Positions 48,910 through 59,918 of a DNA stretch of 64,000 bases are shown piece by piece. The stretch lies in assembly GCA_003599235.1 (NCBI GenBank), contig QZJE01000017.1:1-64000 (forward strand), given 5' to 3'. A program made the position numbers and the translations under genes. Origin of the DNA: Actinomycetota bacterium. Lineage in GTDB: Bacteria; Actinomycetota; Aquicultoria; SURF-47. Numbering within the stretch: the first letter of the stretch is position 1; each line of letters starts with the position of its first letter. The notes beneath the pieces are model-generated. The model did not search any database, was not told the DNA's origin, and was given only the letters and a program-made list of their open reading frames with translations.

Positions 48910-48920
48910 GAACAGTGCGA
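48910..48920 (+). other. 16S processing stem, left arm
   Basis: GAACAGTGCGA is the exact complement of 50590-50600, downstream of 16S. The two arms bracket the 16S gene as in RNase III processing stems. Confidence 0.6.
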
Positions 48921-48979
48921 ATTATAGCCAGTCGTTGATTCATGGATTAACGCTCGTTTTTAACGAGTTTTGTTTTAAT

Positions 48980-50742
<1,763 letters not shown>

Positions 50743-51254
50743 GGTTAAGTTATTAAGAGCATATAGTGGATGCCTTGGCATTAGGAGCGGAAGAAGGACG
50801 CGGTTAGCTGCGATAAGCGTCGGTGAGGTGCCAGCAACCTTTGACCCGGCGATTTCCGAATGGGGAAACCCAATCAGGCAATACCTGATTATTCTGCATT
50901 TATGTAGGAGGACAACCCAGGGAACTGAAACATCTTAGTACCTGGAGGAAGAGAAAACAACCGTGATTCCCTTAGTAGTGGCGAGCGAAAGGGGAACAGC
51001 CTAAACCATTATCGTGTTAAAGTCTGCAGACGTTGCGATAGCGGTGTTGTGGGAGCTTCCAGCCAGACTGCAGTTTGGCAAGCCAGTTACAAAATAAATT
51101 GATAGTCGAAGGATTTGGAACAATCCGCCACAGACGGTAAAAGCCCAGTAGGCGAAATCAATTTATCTGGCGGGAGATTTCCCGAGTAGCATGGGACACG
51201 AGAAATCCTGTGTGAATCCGCCGAGACCACTCGGTAAGGCTAAATACTCCCTAA

Positions 51255-51301
<47 letters not shown>

Positions 51302-51799
51302 GAGAGGGGAGTGAAATAGTACCTGAAACTGTATGCTTACAAGCTGTTAGAGCCCTAAGTTTCTGACTTGTCGGAGACGGGGTGATAGCGTGCCTTTTGT
51401 AGAATGAGCCATCGAGTTACAGTATGTAGCAAGGTTAAGGGCAACCGAGCCGTAGCGAAAGCGAGTCTTTAAGTGGGCGATTAGTTGCATGCTGTAGACC
51501 CGAAGCCGAGTGATCTATCCATGGCCAGGTTGAAGCCGGTGTAACAGCCGGTGGAGGACCGAACCAACTTCGGTTGAAAACGGAGTGGATGAGCTGTGGA
51601 TCGGAGTGAAAGGCTAATCAAACTCGGTGATATCTGGTTCTCCTCGAAATAGCTTTAGGGCTAGCCTCAAGCGTTTTGTTATGGGGGTAGAGCACTGATT
51701 GGGCTAGGGGCCTTCACAGGTTACCAAATCCAGTCAAACTCCGAATACCATAATTTTAGAGCTTGGGAGTCAGACTGCGGGGGATAAGCTTCGTAGTCG

Positions 51800-51834
<35 letters not shown>

Positions 51835-52488
51835 GAAATTATACCTAAGTGGCAAAGGATGTGGAATTGCTAAAACAGCCAGGAGGTTGGCTTAGAAGCA
51901 GCAACCCTTTAAAGAGTGCGTAACAGCTCACTGGTCGAGTGGTCCTGCGCCGAAAATGTAACGGGGCTCAAGGTATATACCGAAGCTTTGGGGTTCAAGT
52001 TTTCTTGGACCGGTAGAGGAGCATTCTTAATTCATTGAAGCCGTTCTGGTGACGGGCGGTGGAGGATTAAGAAGAGAGAATGATGGCATGAGTAGCGAGA
52101 TTTAGGTGAAAAACCTAAACGCCGTAAGCCTAAGGGTTCCTGGGCAATGTTAATCATCCCAGGGTTAGTCGGCCCTAAGTCGAGGCAGAAATGCGTAGAC
52201 GATGGACAGCAGGTTGATATTCCTGCACCACCTATTAAGCGTTATTACTTAAAGAGGGACGCGGTAGGGTAGATCATCCGTGGCGTTGGTTGTCCACGGA
52301 CAAGCCTGTAGGTCCCGCCTTTGGCGGGATTGAGAGGTTATGTCGAGTCGCTTTTAGACGAAGTGATTGATCCCACACCGACGAGAAAAGCTTTTTAAGG
52401 AGTTTGTTAGGTGCCCGTACCCCAAACCGCCACAGGTAGGCGAGTAGAGGATACTCAGGCGATCGAGATAACTCTGGTTAAGGAACTC

Positions 52489-52521
<33 letters not shown>

Positions 52522-52715
52522 TGCCTTGTTAGAGTGAAGTTCTTTACGAATAGAGCTTGAAGAGGTTGCAGTGACCAGGCCCAAGCGACTGTTTACTAAA
52601 AACACAGGTCTCCGCTAAGTCGTAAGACGATGTATGGGGGCTGACGCCTGCCCGGTGCTGGAAGGTTACGAGGAGAGGTTAGCTGCTTGCAGCGAAGCTT
52701 TGAATCTAAGCCCCA

Positions 52716-53469
<754 letters not shown>

Positions 53470-53567
53470 AAGTTCCGACCTGCACGAATGGCGTAACGAT
53501 TTGGGCACTGTCTCAACCAGAGACTCGGCGAAATTGCAATACCGGTAAAGATGCCGGTTACCCGCAA

Positions 53568-53600
<33 letters not shown>

Positions 53601-53747
53601 GCTTGGCATTGGATTTCGGTTCATTCTGTACAGGATAGGTGGGAGGCTTTGAAGCGGAAACGTCAGTTTCCGTGGAGCCAATGTTGGGATACCACCCTGG
53701 ATGTATTGGAATTCTAACCCAGCCCTTTGAACGGGCGGGAACAGTGT

Positions 53748-53779
<32 letters not shown>

Positions 53780-53861
53780 AATTTTTGGGGCGCTCTAGCG
53801 GCAACGTTAGAGGCAAATCTGGCTATATGCTGGAAAATCCCATGTATCTGGCAGTACTAAT

Positions 53862-53945
53862 TAGAGACTAGAGATTAGAGGCTAGAGACTAGTTTTATTT
53901 GGACAAAATCGTTCGAATGATTGAATCTCTAGATTTCAAATAGTC
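53862..53945 (+). repeat. AGAGACTAG repeats in an intron 2 loop
   Basis: AGAGACTAG, AGATTAGAG and GCTAGAGACTAG words stand in tandem at 53862-53892; CTAGAGATT (53869-53877) has its exact complement AATCTCTAG at 53924-53932. An extended hairpin inserted in a peripheral loop of the ribozyme is likely. Confidence 0.5.
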
Positions 53946-54104
53946 TTGTTCTTTAAAAGTGAAAATCTGACCAGTGGGGACAATCAGCAGGGAAGTCTTA
54001 AATGACCCCTCAACGACTACACGCCAGACCCCCTGATTTTATCAGGGGTGATGATATAGTCTGATCTTTGCAGCGATGCAAAGCTCCTTTTAAGGAGGTC
54101 TAGC

Positions 54105-54755
54105 TTGGAGGTAGTAGTGAGAAGTAGAGAAATAGAGGATTACAAAAAAACTCTTAAGCTTTCCAAAGAACAAAAAGAAATTGTTTTTGGTCTGCTTTTA
54201 GGAGATGCTCACTTAGAAACCCAAAACAGTGGAAAAACGTATCGGCTAAAGATTGAGCAATCTTTCAATCACAAGCCTTATGTGGACCACCTGTATCAAA
54301 TCTTTAAAGATTGGGTGATAACTCCTCCAAAAGAAAAGGTAGTCCAAAGTAAGGGAAAAAAGAGTAAGAATTATTACTTCCAAACTCTAAGCCATGTAAG
54401 TTTTCGTTTTTATGGTCAGCAGTTTTACAAAGAACAGAAAAAAGTTGTTCCAAAGCTGATACATAGGTGGTTAACAGCCAAAACAATTGCTTATTGGTTT
54501 ATGGATGATGGCTCAATTAAGAGCAATCAATCTAAAGGAGTAATATTTAACACTCATTCTTTTACTAGAAACGAAGTTCTTTTACTAGCTAGTCTGTTAA
54601 AACAAAAATACGGATTAGAAGCCAAAGAGCGGAAACAAAAAGAAGGCTACCAGATTTATATCTCGGGGAAATCTTATGAGAGCTTTAAAGATTTAATTGC
54701 TCCCTACTTGATTTCTGAAATGGAATATAAATTACCAAAACCTAGATTAACATAA
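54105..54755 (+). CDS. LAGLIDADG homing endonuclease in intron 2
   Basis: 216 residues with two LAGLIDADG-type motifs, [12 protein letters not shown] (residues about 28-39) and [12 protein letters not shown] (about 131-142), so a monomeric two-domain enzyme. Both acidic residues are present. The start is TTG at 54105 with AAGGAGG six bases upstream. The stop codon ends two bases before the 3' splice site, so the gene fills the last part of the intron. It belongs to a different subgroup from the intron 1 enzyme. Confidence 0.9.
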   Translation: MEVVVRSREIEDYKKTLKLSKEQKEIVFGLLLGDAHLETQNSGKTYRLKIEQSFNHKPYVDHLYQIFKDWVITPPKEKVVQSKGKKSKNYYFQTLSHVSFRFYGQQFYKEQKKVVPKLIHRWLTAKTIAYWFMDDGSIKSNQSKGVIFNTHSFTRNEVLLLASLLKQKYGLEAKERKQKEGYQIYISGKSYESFKDLIAPYLISEMEYKLPKPRLT

Positions 54756-54899
54756 TGCCTAAATTGTAACGGAGGCGCACAAAGGTTCCCTCAGCACGGA
54801 CGGCAATCGTGCGTAGAGTGCAAGAGTATAAGGGAGCTTGACTGCGAGACTTACAAGTCGAGCAGGGACGAAAGTCGGTTCTAGTGATCCGGTGGTCCC

Positions 54900-54956
<57 letters not shown>

Positions 54957-54983
54957 ACGCCCAAGAGTCCATATCGACGGCGT

Positions 54984-55024
<41 letters not shown>

Positions 55025-55099
55025 GAGCAGCTCCCAAGGGTTTGGCTGTTCGCCAATTAAAGCGGTACGCGAGCTGGGTTTAGAACGTCGTGAGACAGT

Positions 55100-55388
55100 A
55101 AGGACATTGCTGTCTAAAAATCTGGCTAAATGCTGGAAAGTCTGAGAATTTGGCACTACCTAGACATAATCGAACGCTTGTTCTATAATAACAAGCGAGG
55201 TGAAAATGTGACCAATGCAGATAATCAGCAGGAAAGACTCCGGTTAATATCGGAGAATCCTCAGAGACTATACGCCAGAAATCACTTCGGTGAAGTGATT
55301 AAGATATAGTCCGAGCTGCATGGCGACATGCAGAGGCTGGCAGAAATGACCAGCCCCTCTATGAAAGTAATAGAGAGTAACAAAACTG
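55100..55388 (+). mobile_element. Group I intron 3 in 23S, no ORF (E. coli site about 2593)
   Basis: 289 bases between GTCGTGAGACAGT and TCGGTCCCTATC, contiguous in normal 23S. The site is the one where the Chlamydomonas plastid intron encoding I-CreI sits. The core is ATGCTGGAAAGTC, CCTCAGAGACTATACGCCAGA and GATATAGTCCGA. It shares long similar blocks with intron 2 (AATCTGGCTA-ATGCTGGAAA, CAATCAGCAGG-like, CGCCAGA, GATATAGTC), so the two seem related. No endonuclease gene; it may be immobile or mobilised in trans. Confidence 0.85.
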
Positions 55389-55429
55389 TCGGTCCCTATC
55401 CGTTGCGGGCGTAAGAGATTTGAAGGAAG

Positions 55430-55474
<45 letters not shown>

Positions 55475-55513
55475 CCAGTTGTTCTGCCAAGAGCATTGCT
55501 GGGTAGCTACGTT

Positions 55514-55553
<40 letters not shown>

Positions 55554-55692
55554 TTCCTAAGATAAGATCTCTTGTACCGTAAGGTAATAAGATCCCGTGT
55601 AGACGACACGGTTGATAGGCCACAGGTGGAAGTGTAGTAATACATGCAGCCGAGTGGTACTAATAGATCGAAGGCTTAACCTTTTTTATTCA

Positions 55693-55717
55693 TTAACGCT
55701 GTGTAATTTTGAAGGTA
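55693..55717 (+). other. 23S processing stem, right arm
   Basis: TTAACGCTGTGTAATTTT and AAGGTA are complementary to 50704-50728 with one mismatch, forming a stem of about 24 pairs across the 23S gene, the usual RNase III target. Confidence 0.7.
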
Positions 55718-55725
55718 CGTTTTTT

Positions 55726-55838
<113 letters not shown>

Positions 55839-55849
55839 GTTTTCTTTCA

Positions 55850-55875
55850 AAAGCCTCCTCTGTGGGGGCTTTTTT
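55850..55875 (+). terminator. rRNA operon terminator
   Basis: AAAGCCTCC, loop TCTGT, GGGGGCTTT with one G-T pair, followed by more T. Immediately after the 5S gene. Confidence 0.85.
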
Positions 55876-55917
55876 AGTTGGAAGGGTTGCAACTTAACTA
55901 TAGACAGGCTAGCTTAT

Positions 55918-56010
55918 ATGGTAGTGAAAATAGTAAAAGATAACATCAAAATAACCGAATTAAAACAAATGGCTGCTAGTAGTTTTGGGGACTTGGGACA
56001 AACTGGTTAA
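55918..56010 (+). pseudogene. DUF5674-like gene fragment (N-terminal 30 codons)
   Basis: ATG 55918 opens MVVKIVKDNIKITELKQ followed by MAASSFGD, which agrees with the beginning of DUF5674 family proteins as I remember them, then runs into LGQTG and a stop. Full members are over 100 residues. The rest of the gene is not found nearby, so it seems cut short, perhaps when the next gene was inserted. Could also be a genuine 30-residue peptide. Confidence 0.4.
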
Positions 56011-56013
56011 AAG

Positions 56014-56346
56014 ATGAATTACCAACATTCACACTTAGCAAGCGGCAGATGGGCAGAGCTAACTTTTCCAGAACAGATGGCTAATATTGGAAGCGAGGTA
56101 ATTAGAGCTATTAGCTGGAGAAATAAAGATAACCAACAGTACTTTCAAAAGGCATTTGAGAGGGCATTGGAACTCCTTTCTCTGACAATTTCAAGTGAAA
56201 AAAATAAAAGCCGCTTAAAAGAACTAACTCGTCTTTATGAAGTGTTGGTTGACTATTTTGCATTTGATAATGAATATAAATCTAGCGACGAATCTTGGCA
56301 AAAATATTTTCTTGCATTTAATTATTTAGCTAGACTTGATATTTAA
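56014..56346 (+). CDS. Small conserved hypothetical protein
   Basis: 110 residues, mostly helical: HLASGRWAELTFPEQMANIG at the start and SSDESWQKYFLAFNYLAR near the end. I recognise this pattern as a small protein found in many uncultured bacteria, usually without annotation; no function is known to me. It contains no membrane segment and no catalytic motif I can name. It begins four bases after the stop of the DUF5674-like fragment, has no good ribosome binding site, and is followed by its own terminator. The patchy family distribution suggests horizontal transfer. Confidence 0.6.
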   Translation: MNYQHSHLASGRWAELTFPEQMANIGSEVIRAISWRNKDNQQYFQKAFERALELLSLTISSEKNKSRLKELTRLYEVLVDYFAFDNEYKSSDESWQKYFLAFNYLARLDI

Positions 56347-56353
56347 TAAAACC

Positions 56354-56378
56354 AAGCCTTCTCCATGGGGCTTTTTTA
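56354..56378 (+). terminator. Intrinsic terminator after the small hypothetical gene
   Basis: AAGCC pairs with GGCTT around a ten-base loop, followed by a T-run. Short stem, plausible. Confidence 0.55.
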
Positions 56379-56388
56379 TTTAGCCGTG

Positions 56389-56397
56389 TGCTAAAAT
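56389..56397 (+). promoter_or_regulatory. Extended -10 of the 56404 gene (leaderless)
   Basis: TGC-TAAAAT; the hexamer (56392-56397) ends six bases before the ATG at 56404. No Shine-Dalgarno sequence. Confidence 0.5.
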
Positions 56398-56403
56398 CGA
56401 GGC

Positions 56404-56868
56404 ATGAGTATTAAGGCGAGGAATAGGTTAATTCTTTTATCTTTTTTTGTTATTATATTGCTGTCCCTGGTAAGCACTTTTCTTTATAACTTCTATTTGT
56501 TTGTAGCCACAACAATAGCCATTGTTATCTTCTTGATATATAGCGCAAAAACATTATGTAGTACCTGTAGTAATAATTGTCCTTTTAATCGTCACTCGCC
56601 ATATTTTTTCATTCCTTCCAAGAGGCCCAAAGAATTGATAGAAGTTGAGAAATGCCATCTTGGCAAAGTTGGGGCAGTGGCAATTATCCCAGTCTATTTT
56701 TTTACTGTTCTGGCTCCCATCTATGCCTTACTAAAACTAAGTGTTTTTTTAACCGCAGCTTACATAGTTATCTACGCTGCCTTTTGGTATTTTTATCTAG
56801 GTGATATTTGTAAGAGCTGCAAGAACAACTGTCCACTAAATAGGAACAGGAAAAGAGTCGGAGGGTAG
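56404..56868 (+). CDS. Membrane protein with two CxxCxxxCP motifs
   Basis: 154 residues; no family recognised. Four hydrophobic helices in two pairs (about 8-28, 30-50, 90-113, 115-137). After each pair comes a similar Cys-rich loop: CSTCSNNCPFNR (near 57-68) and CKSCKNNCPLNR (near 138-149). The protein therefore looks like an internal duplication. The CxxCxxxCP spacing could bind metal or an iron-sulfur cluster, but three Cys per motif suggests that the two motifs may act together. It begins with a leaderless promoter and precedes an alpha-toroid protein by nine bases. Confidence 0.65.
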   Translation: MSIKARNRLILLSFFVIILLSLVSTFLYNFYLFVATTIAIVIFLIYSAKTLCSTCSNNCPFNRHSPYFFIPSKRPKELIEVEKCHLGKVGAVAIIPVYFFTVLAPIYALLKLSVFLTAAYIVIYAAFWYFYLGDICKSCKNNCPLNRNRKRVGG

Positions 56869-56877
56869 AGTCGATGC

Positions 56878-57855
56878 ATGAGTGTTAAGGAATGGTTGTT
56901 AGAAGAAAATAATCCTACCGTAAGATATCTTGCTTTAACTGAACTTTGTGATGTATCTCCTGATGAAAAACAAGCCATTGAGGCCAAAAAGGAGATTATG
57001 GAAAAAGGGGTTGTTCCAAAAATCCTAGCTAAGCAAGCTGAAGGTGGCTATTTCGATGAGCCAGATAAGTTCTATACAGCTAAGTATAAAGGCACTGTCT
57101 GGCAGCTTATAATCCTAGCGGAATTACTAGCTGACCCTAATGACGAGCGCATCAAGAAAGCTTGCGAGTTTATTTTGACCAATTCCCAGGATAAAGAAAG
57201 CGGCGGCTTTTCGATGCATCGCAGTGCTAAAAAGGGCGGAGGCCGGCACAGTGAAGTGATAACTTGCCTTACTAGCAATATGGTTTTTAGCCTTATTAGA
57301 TTAGGATATTTAAGCGACTCAAGAGTTCAGCATGGGATAGATTGGATTACCAAATATCAGCGGTTTGATGATATGGTAGCTAATCCACCAAAAGACTGGC
57401 CTTATGATAGATATGAAATGTGCTGGGGCAAGCATACCTGTCATATGGGGGTAGCTAAAGCCCTAAAGGCACTAGCGGAGATACCTGCCAATAAAAGAAG
57501 TGCTCAGGTTAAGCGCGCTATTGATAATGGGGTTGAGTATCTTCTTCTGCATCACATTCATAAAAGAAGCCATGATTTAACTAAGACATCTAGGCCCGGA
57601 TGGCGTCGCTTTAGTTTTCCTTCGATGTATCAGACTGATATTTTAGAAATACTGTGCATACTAAACAAGCTGGGGATTAAAGATGAGAGGATGCAAGAGG
57701 CTATTGACCTCGTAGCTGCAAAAAAGCTTGACTCCGGCCAGTGGCATTTAGCAACTACTTTTAATGGGCGCTTTCAGACTAATATTGAAGTTAAAGGTAA
57801 GCCCAGTAAATGGATTACGTTGAGGGCATTGATTGTATTGAAAGCCTACTCTTAA
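56878..57855 (+). CDS. Alpha-toroid (squalene cyclase/prenyltransferase-like) protein
   Basis: 325 residues, all helical, with repeated helix pairs as in the alpha/alpha toroid of prenyltransferases and terpene cyclases; GGYFDE, SGGFSMHR and DSGQWHLA are turn segments of the QW type. Cys-His clusters (MCWGKHTCHMG) could bind metal. Relatives are sometimes mislabelled as nitrogen fixation proteins; nothing here supports that. No DxDD or DDxxD motif is visible, so a cyclase activity is not established. Probably co-transcribed with the Cys-rich membrane protein upstream. Confidence 0.6.
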   Translation: MSVKEWLLEENNPTVRYLALTELCDVSPDEKQAIEAKKEIMEKGVVPKILAKQAEGGYFDEPDKFYTAKYKGTVWQLIILAELLADPNDERIKKACEFILTNSQDKESGGFSMHRSAKKGGGRHSEVITCLTSNMVFSLIRLGYLSDSRVQHGIDWITKYQRFDDMVANPPKDWPYDRYEMCWGKHTCHMGVAKALKALAEIPANKRSAQVKRAIDNGVEYLLLHHIHKRSHDLTKTSRPGWRRFSFPSMYQTDILEILCILNKLGIKDERMQEAIDLVAAKKLDSGQWHLATTFNGRFQTNIEVKGKPSKWITLRALIVLKAYS

Positions 57856-58361
57856 CCGAAGCCAATGGGGTTTTTAGACTTTTTAGGTGGCTCCATCAGT
57901 TCTCTTATTGCTTGAAAGACTATTTGAAACTGCTCGTCATATCTCTTTTCTAGCTCATCTAGCTTTTTAGCTAACTCGATATTGGATGCAATCATCTGTC
58001 GCATCTTAACAAATGTTCGCATTATTTCAATGTTAACTTGTATAGCTCGTTTGCTATTTATTACACTTGAAAGCATAGCAATCCCCTCTTGGGTGAAAGC
58101 ATAAGGAAGATGACCTCCAAAATATTTTTTATGTGGGGTCACATTTTGTGACACCAGTGAAGCTACCTCGTCATTATCCAGTTGAAACATGAAATCATCT
58201 GGAAAGCGCTTAAGGTTACGCTTTACTGCTTGATTCAGCACTTTTGTTTCGACGCCATAAAGTTCTGCAAGGATAAAGCTCAAAATAACTTTTTGACCCC
58301 TCAAAATTAATATGGATCCGTCAATTCTTTCTACTGGAACTAGTGATTCTTTTATAGACAT
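57852..58361 (-). CDS. ORF6N domain protein
   Basis: 169 residues. The N-terminal ORF6N domain (about 8-100) is clear: ILRGQKVIL, AELYGVETKVLNQAVKRN, RFPDDFMFQL and YAFTQEGIAMLSSV. A short coiled coil follows (about 120-155). The domain comes from phage regulators and anti-repressors and probably binds DNA. AAAGGAG lies before the ATG. Three similar palindromes, one inside the gene, suggest autoregulation (separate entries). Convergent with the toroid gene, overlapping it by four bases. Confidence 0.88.
   Translation of the reverse strand: MSIKESLVPVERIDGSILILRGQKVILSFILAELYGVETKVLNQAVKRNLKRFPDDFMFQLDNDEVASLVSQNVTPHKKYFGGHLPYAFTQEGIAMLSSVINSKRAIQVNIEIMRTFVKMRQMIASNIELAKKLDELEKRYDEQFQIVFQAIRELMEPPKKSKNPIGFG
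58138..58152 (+). promoter_or_regulatory. Operator-like palindrome inside the ORF6N gene
   Basis: GTCACATTTTGTGAC, a perfect inverted repeat with a TTT centre, within the codons for SQNVTP. It matches the sites at 58377-58397 and 58414-58428. Confidence 0.5.
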
Positions 58362-58376
58362 TACACTCCTTTTTTT

Positions 58377-58397
58377 AAGATCACAAAATGTGATCTT
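58377..58397 (+). promoter_or_regulatory. Operator-like palindrome upstream of the ORF6N gene
   Basis: Inverted repeat with nine-base arms AAGATCACA and TGTGATCTT around AAA. It overlaps the leader of the ORF6N gene. Confidence 0.55.
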
Positions 58398-58413
58398 GGT
58401 TATTGATAAACTA

Positions 58414-58428
58414 GTCGCATTTTGCGAC
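58414..58428 (+). promoter_or_regulatory. Second operator-like palindrome upstream of the ORF6N gene
   Basis: GTCGCATTTTGCGAC, same spacing and centre as GTCACATTTTGTGAC at 58138-58152. The three sites share the pattern GTCrCA-TTT-TGyGAC or its variant. Confidence 0.55.
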
Positions 58429-58477
58429 CACCTATAAAAAACCCTTCTACTAATAAATTTCGCAATAAGTAGGGGAA

Positions 58478-58637
58478 TTCCTTTAAAAAAGGGTAGGCGA
58501 GTAGGCTAATGCTAAAAGAATACAGGTCATTTCCCCCAGCGAGGGAAATGCCTTCAACTCTCAGCCTCGCGTTTAAACCATGCCGCTCGGCTTCCGAGAA
58601 GCTTCTTTTAGCACAAGCCTACTCTTTTTGAAAAGGT
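58478..58637 (+). repeat. Structured inverted-repeat element with internal hairpins
   Basis: GAGTAGGCTAATGCTAAAAG (start of the arm at 58499-58520) and its near-complement at 58603-58624 are 22-base arms with two mismatches, and pairing extends outward (CCTTT...GTAGGC) with an eight-base duplication on the left. Inside are CATTTCCC/GGGAAATG (58528-58550) and CTCGG/CCGAG (58586-58598). The layout suggests a folded RNA or a small non-autonomous element. Any plus-strand frame through it lacks a proper start. Confidence 0.5.
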
Positions 58638-58747
58638 GGGGGTGGGGAGAAAGGTGTGAAGCTCCGCAGTCGCAATGTAACCCACTTGCGGTGAAAAAAA
58701 AAGCAGATTATTATAAAACAACCAATAGTATGATAGGGAAAATAGAT

Positions 58748-59350
58748 ATGGTGCCAAATAAAGTTGATAAAGATAAAAAGCAAAAGCAAGCAGATGAAGA
58801 GGTTATAAATCTAAGGGTAGCCTACCAGAAAGCTATCGATCTTTGGATTTTTGAAGGCGAACTGATATGGAATCGATTTAATTTTATTATAGCTGCAAAT
58901 GGTGCTCTAATAGTTGCTGCTGGGGTTTCAACTCAAGCAATCATATACATATTTATTTCATTACTGGGAGCTACTTTAGCAATATTAGGGATCTTCTTAA
59001 GCTCTAGATCATACGTTTATCATGATTACTTCCTTTTTTCAGCCAGAGATTTTGAGGAAAAATTAGGTCTTGATTTCTTGATTAGGGGACGAGAGGATAA
59101 CTTGTTCGATAAAGAAAAAGAAGAATTTACTGGTTTTAATAGTACAACCCAAAAAGACCTAAGAATACCGATTAGCTGGTGGTCAAGAAGTGTGAAAGCT
59201 AGAAAAGTTGCAGGTGCTGTTAATGTTGCATTTCTAATCGGTTTTATTGGTCTTATTTTTATTAGGTTATGTTTAGACAAACAGTTTTGCATTGTCTCAA
59301 AAGTAATCATTTGTTTATGTAAATTTATTATTTATATTACTGGGTGCTAA
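58748..59350 (+). CDS. Small membrane protein, RipA-like in outline
   Basis: 200 residues from the ATG at 58748, which has AGGGA nine bases upstream; ATG 58730 is another choice, and the frame extends to 58580 through the repeat element. Charged N-terminus, then LWIFEGELIWNRFNFI leading into a pair of membrane helices (about 42-90), a soluble loop, and one or two C-terminal helices (about 155-200). The plan resembles small octameric membrane proteins of the RipA type, but I cannot confirm this. No catalytic motif is seen. Confidence 0.5.
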   Translation: MVPNKVDKDKKQKQADEEVINLRVAYQKAIDLWIFEGELIWNRFNFIIAANGALIVAAGVSTQAIIYIFISLLGATLAILGIFLSSRSYVYHDYFLFSARDFEEKLGLDFLIRGREDNLFDKEKEEFTGFNSTTQKDLRIPISWWSRSVKARKVAGAVNVAFLIGFIGLIFIRLCLDKQFCIVSKVIICLCKFIIYITGC

Positions 59351-59420
59351 ATGCCAGAATCCTTTATATTACGGCAGTTATCGTTGTGAGTAATGCTGAT
59401 ACAACCCACCCCCCCCAACA

Positions 59421-59429
59421 TGCTAAACT
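59421..59429 (+). promoter_or_regulatory. Extended -10 of the GNAT gene (leaderless)
   Basis: TGC-TAAACT, identical to the element before the DUF3842 gene; the hexamer (59424-59429) ends six bases before the ATG at 59436. Confidence 0.5.
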
Positions 59430-59435
59430 ATCCCC

Positions 59436-59918
59436 ATGATCAAGAAGTTAGCGCCAAAAGACGTAACTCAAATAACAGCTCTAATCAATGAAGCGTGTAG
59501 GGAAGTTTATCAGAACTATGCGGTGTCTCAGTTTAGAGAAGACCAGATATATGATGCCTCGGGCATGGACATTTATGGCTACCACGAAGACGATTCCCTT
59601 ATAGGTGTTATGGCCTTGCAGTATATCGATGAAGATCTCTGCCTAATAAGGCATGCTTATGTGCTTCCAGAAAATCAGAGACAAGGAATTGGGCAAAAGC
59701 TGTTAAGTCACCTAATTGACATCGCTAAAAAAGAAAATAAGAAGAAACTTCTGGTAGGAACATATGCTGATAATCACTTAGCGGTGTCATTCTACGAAAA
59801 GAACGGCTTTACTAAAACAACCAACTCCCAAGAATTACTAGCTAAATACTGGAGCCAAGTATCTAAGCCTCACCGTCAAGAATCCCTGGTCTTAAGAGCC
59901 TACTGTTTCAATTTATAA
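59436..59918 (+). CDS. GNAT family N-acetyltransferase
   Basis: 160 residues. The acetyl-CoA binding motif A is present as LPENQRQGIGQKLLSHLI (Q-R-Q-G-I-G), after the beta strand LIRHAYV; the later FYEKNGFTKT is the typical motif B end. The N-terminal part gives no hint of the substrate. Its own leaderless promoter precedes it. The 3' end overlaps the convergent Fic gene by 19 bases. Confidence 0.88.
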   Translation: MIKKLAPKDVTQITALINEACREVYQNYAVSQFREDQIYDASGMDIYGYHEDDSLIGVMALQYIDEDLCLIRHAYVLPENQRQGIGQKLLSHLIDIAKKENKKKLLVGTYADNHLAVSFYEKNGFTKTTNSQELLAKYWSQVSKPHRQESLVLRAYCFNL

